A stretch of 14,651 nucleotides of DNA from an uncultured Prevotella sp. (lineage in GTDB: Bacteria > Bacteroidota > Bacteroidia > Bacteroidales > Bacteroidaceae), in assembly GCA_900318855.1 (NCBI GenBank), contig ONMG01000108.1, positions 1 through 14,651 of the forward strand, given 5' to 3'. The notes under the pieces are model-generated. The model made no database searches and had not been told where the DNA came from. It saw nothing but the letters and a program-made list of their open reading frames with translations. Every line of letters starts with the position of its first letter. Position 1 is the first letter of the stretch. Of this stretch, positions 14,615 through 14,651 are shown in pieces. Made by a program: the position numbers and the translations under genes.

Positions 14615-14651
14615 ATGGACAATAAGAAAGCGACGCTTGAATTGGGAACCA
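14615..14651 (+). CDS. 5' end of a probable MATE-family efflux transporter (truncated by window)
   Basis: Only twelve codons are visible, MDNKKATLELGT. This opening is what I remember from Bacteroidales MATE-family multidrug/Na+ antiporters, which start with a short polar stretch containing AT-ELGT just before the first membrane helix. A promoter-like -7 box 21 bp upstream supports this start. Twelve residues cannot prove a family, so the name is a recognition-based inference; everything downstream is outside the window. Confidence 0.55.
   Translation, partial: MDNKKATLELGT

Overview
The window looks like chromosome of a Bacteroidales bacterium, most likely Prevotellaceae. This rests on protein features typical of that group (Mrp/ApbC without the Fe-S CxxC motif, TolC/HlyD/ABC-2 cassettes, a short secreted subtilase beside xseA-xseB) and on promoters of the Bacteroidetes type (a -7 box TAnnTTTG about 20 bp after a weak TTTG/TTG box) in front of every transcription unit whose start can be seen. 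The genus is inference; there is no rRNA or other taxonomic marker here. I see no phage genes, insertion sequence, CRISPR array or tRNA.

Layout, left to right. (1) 1-1293, minus: an aldA-type aldehyde dehydrogenase, cut at the window edge. (2) 1294-2059: a 766-bp divergent intergenic region with the aldA promoter, a strong inverted repeat flanked by direct repeats, a four-unit 22-bp tandem repeat and the promoter of the next operon. (3) 2060-7954, plus: a tight five-gene operon encoding a membrane-anchored coiled-coil protein, a TolC-like outer-membrane channel, a HlyD-like periplasmic adaptor and two paralogous ABC-2 permeases. It looks like a tripartite envelope exporter, but no ATP-binding subunit is encoded in the window. 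(4) 7955-8109: a convergent gap with a long perfect hairpin. (5) 8110-11155, minus: ilvE (branched-chain aminotransferase), trmB (tRNA m7G46 methyltransferase) and mrp (P-loop ATPase for Fe-S cluster handling), read in that order from an ilvE promoter that sits next to two perfect palindromes. (6) 11281-14182, minus: a secreted S8 peptidase, xseA and xseB, with overlapping stop and start codons, so the exonuclease VII subunits are probably translated in step with the protease. (7) 14183-14614: a second divergent intergenic region with another 22-bp-period array, this time of CACGTTCGTG-type palindromic cores including one inverted copy. (8) 14615-end, plus: the first 12 codons of a gene that looks like a MATE-family efflux transporter.

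Most genes are conserved housekeeping or envelope functions. The parts most worth a second look are the exporter operon without an ATPase but with a translationally coupled coiled-coil membrane protein, the two intergenic arrays that share a 22-bp period and palindromic cores but not sequence, and the inverted-repeat candidate operators at aldA and ilvE.
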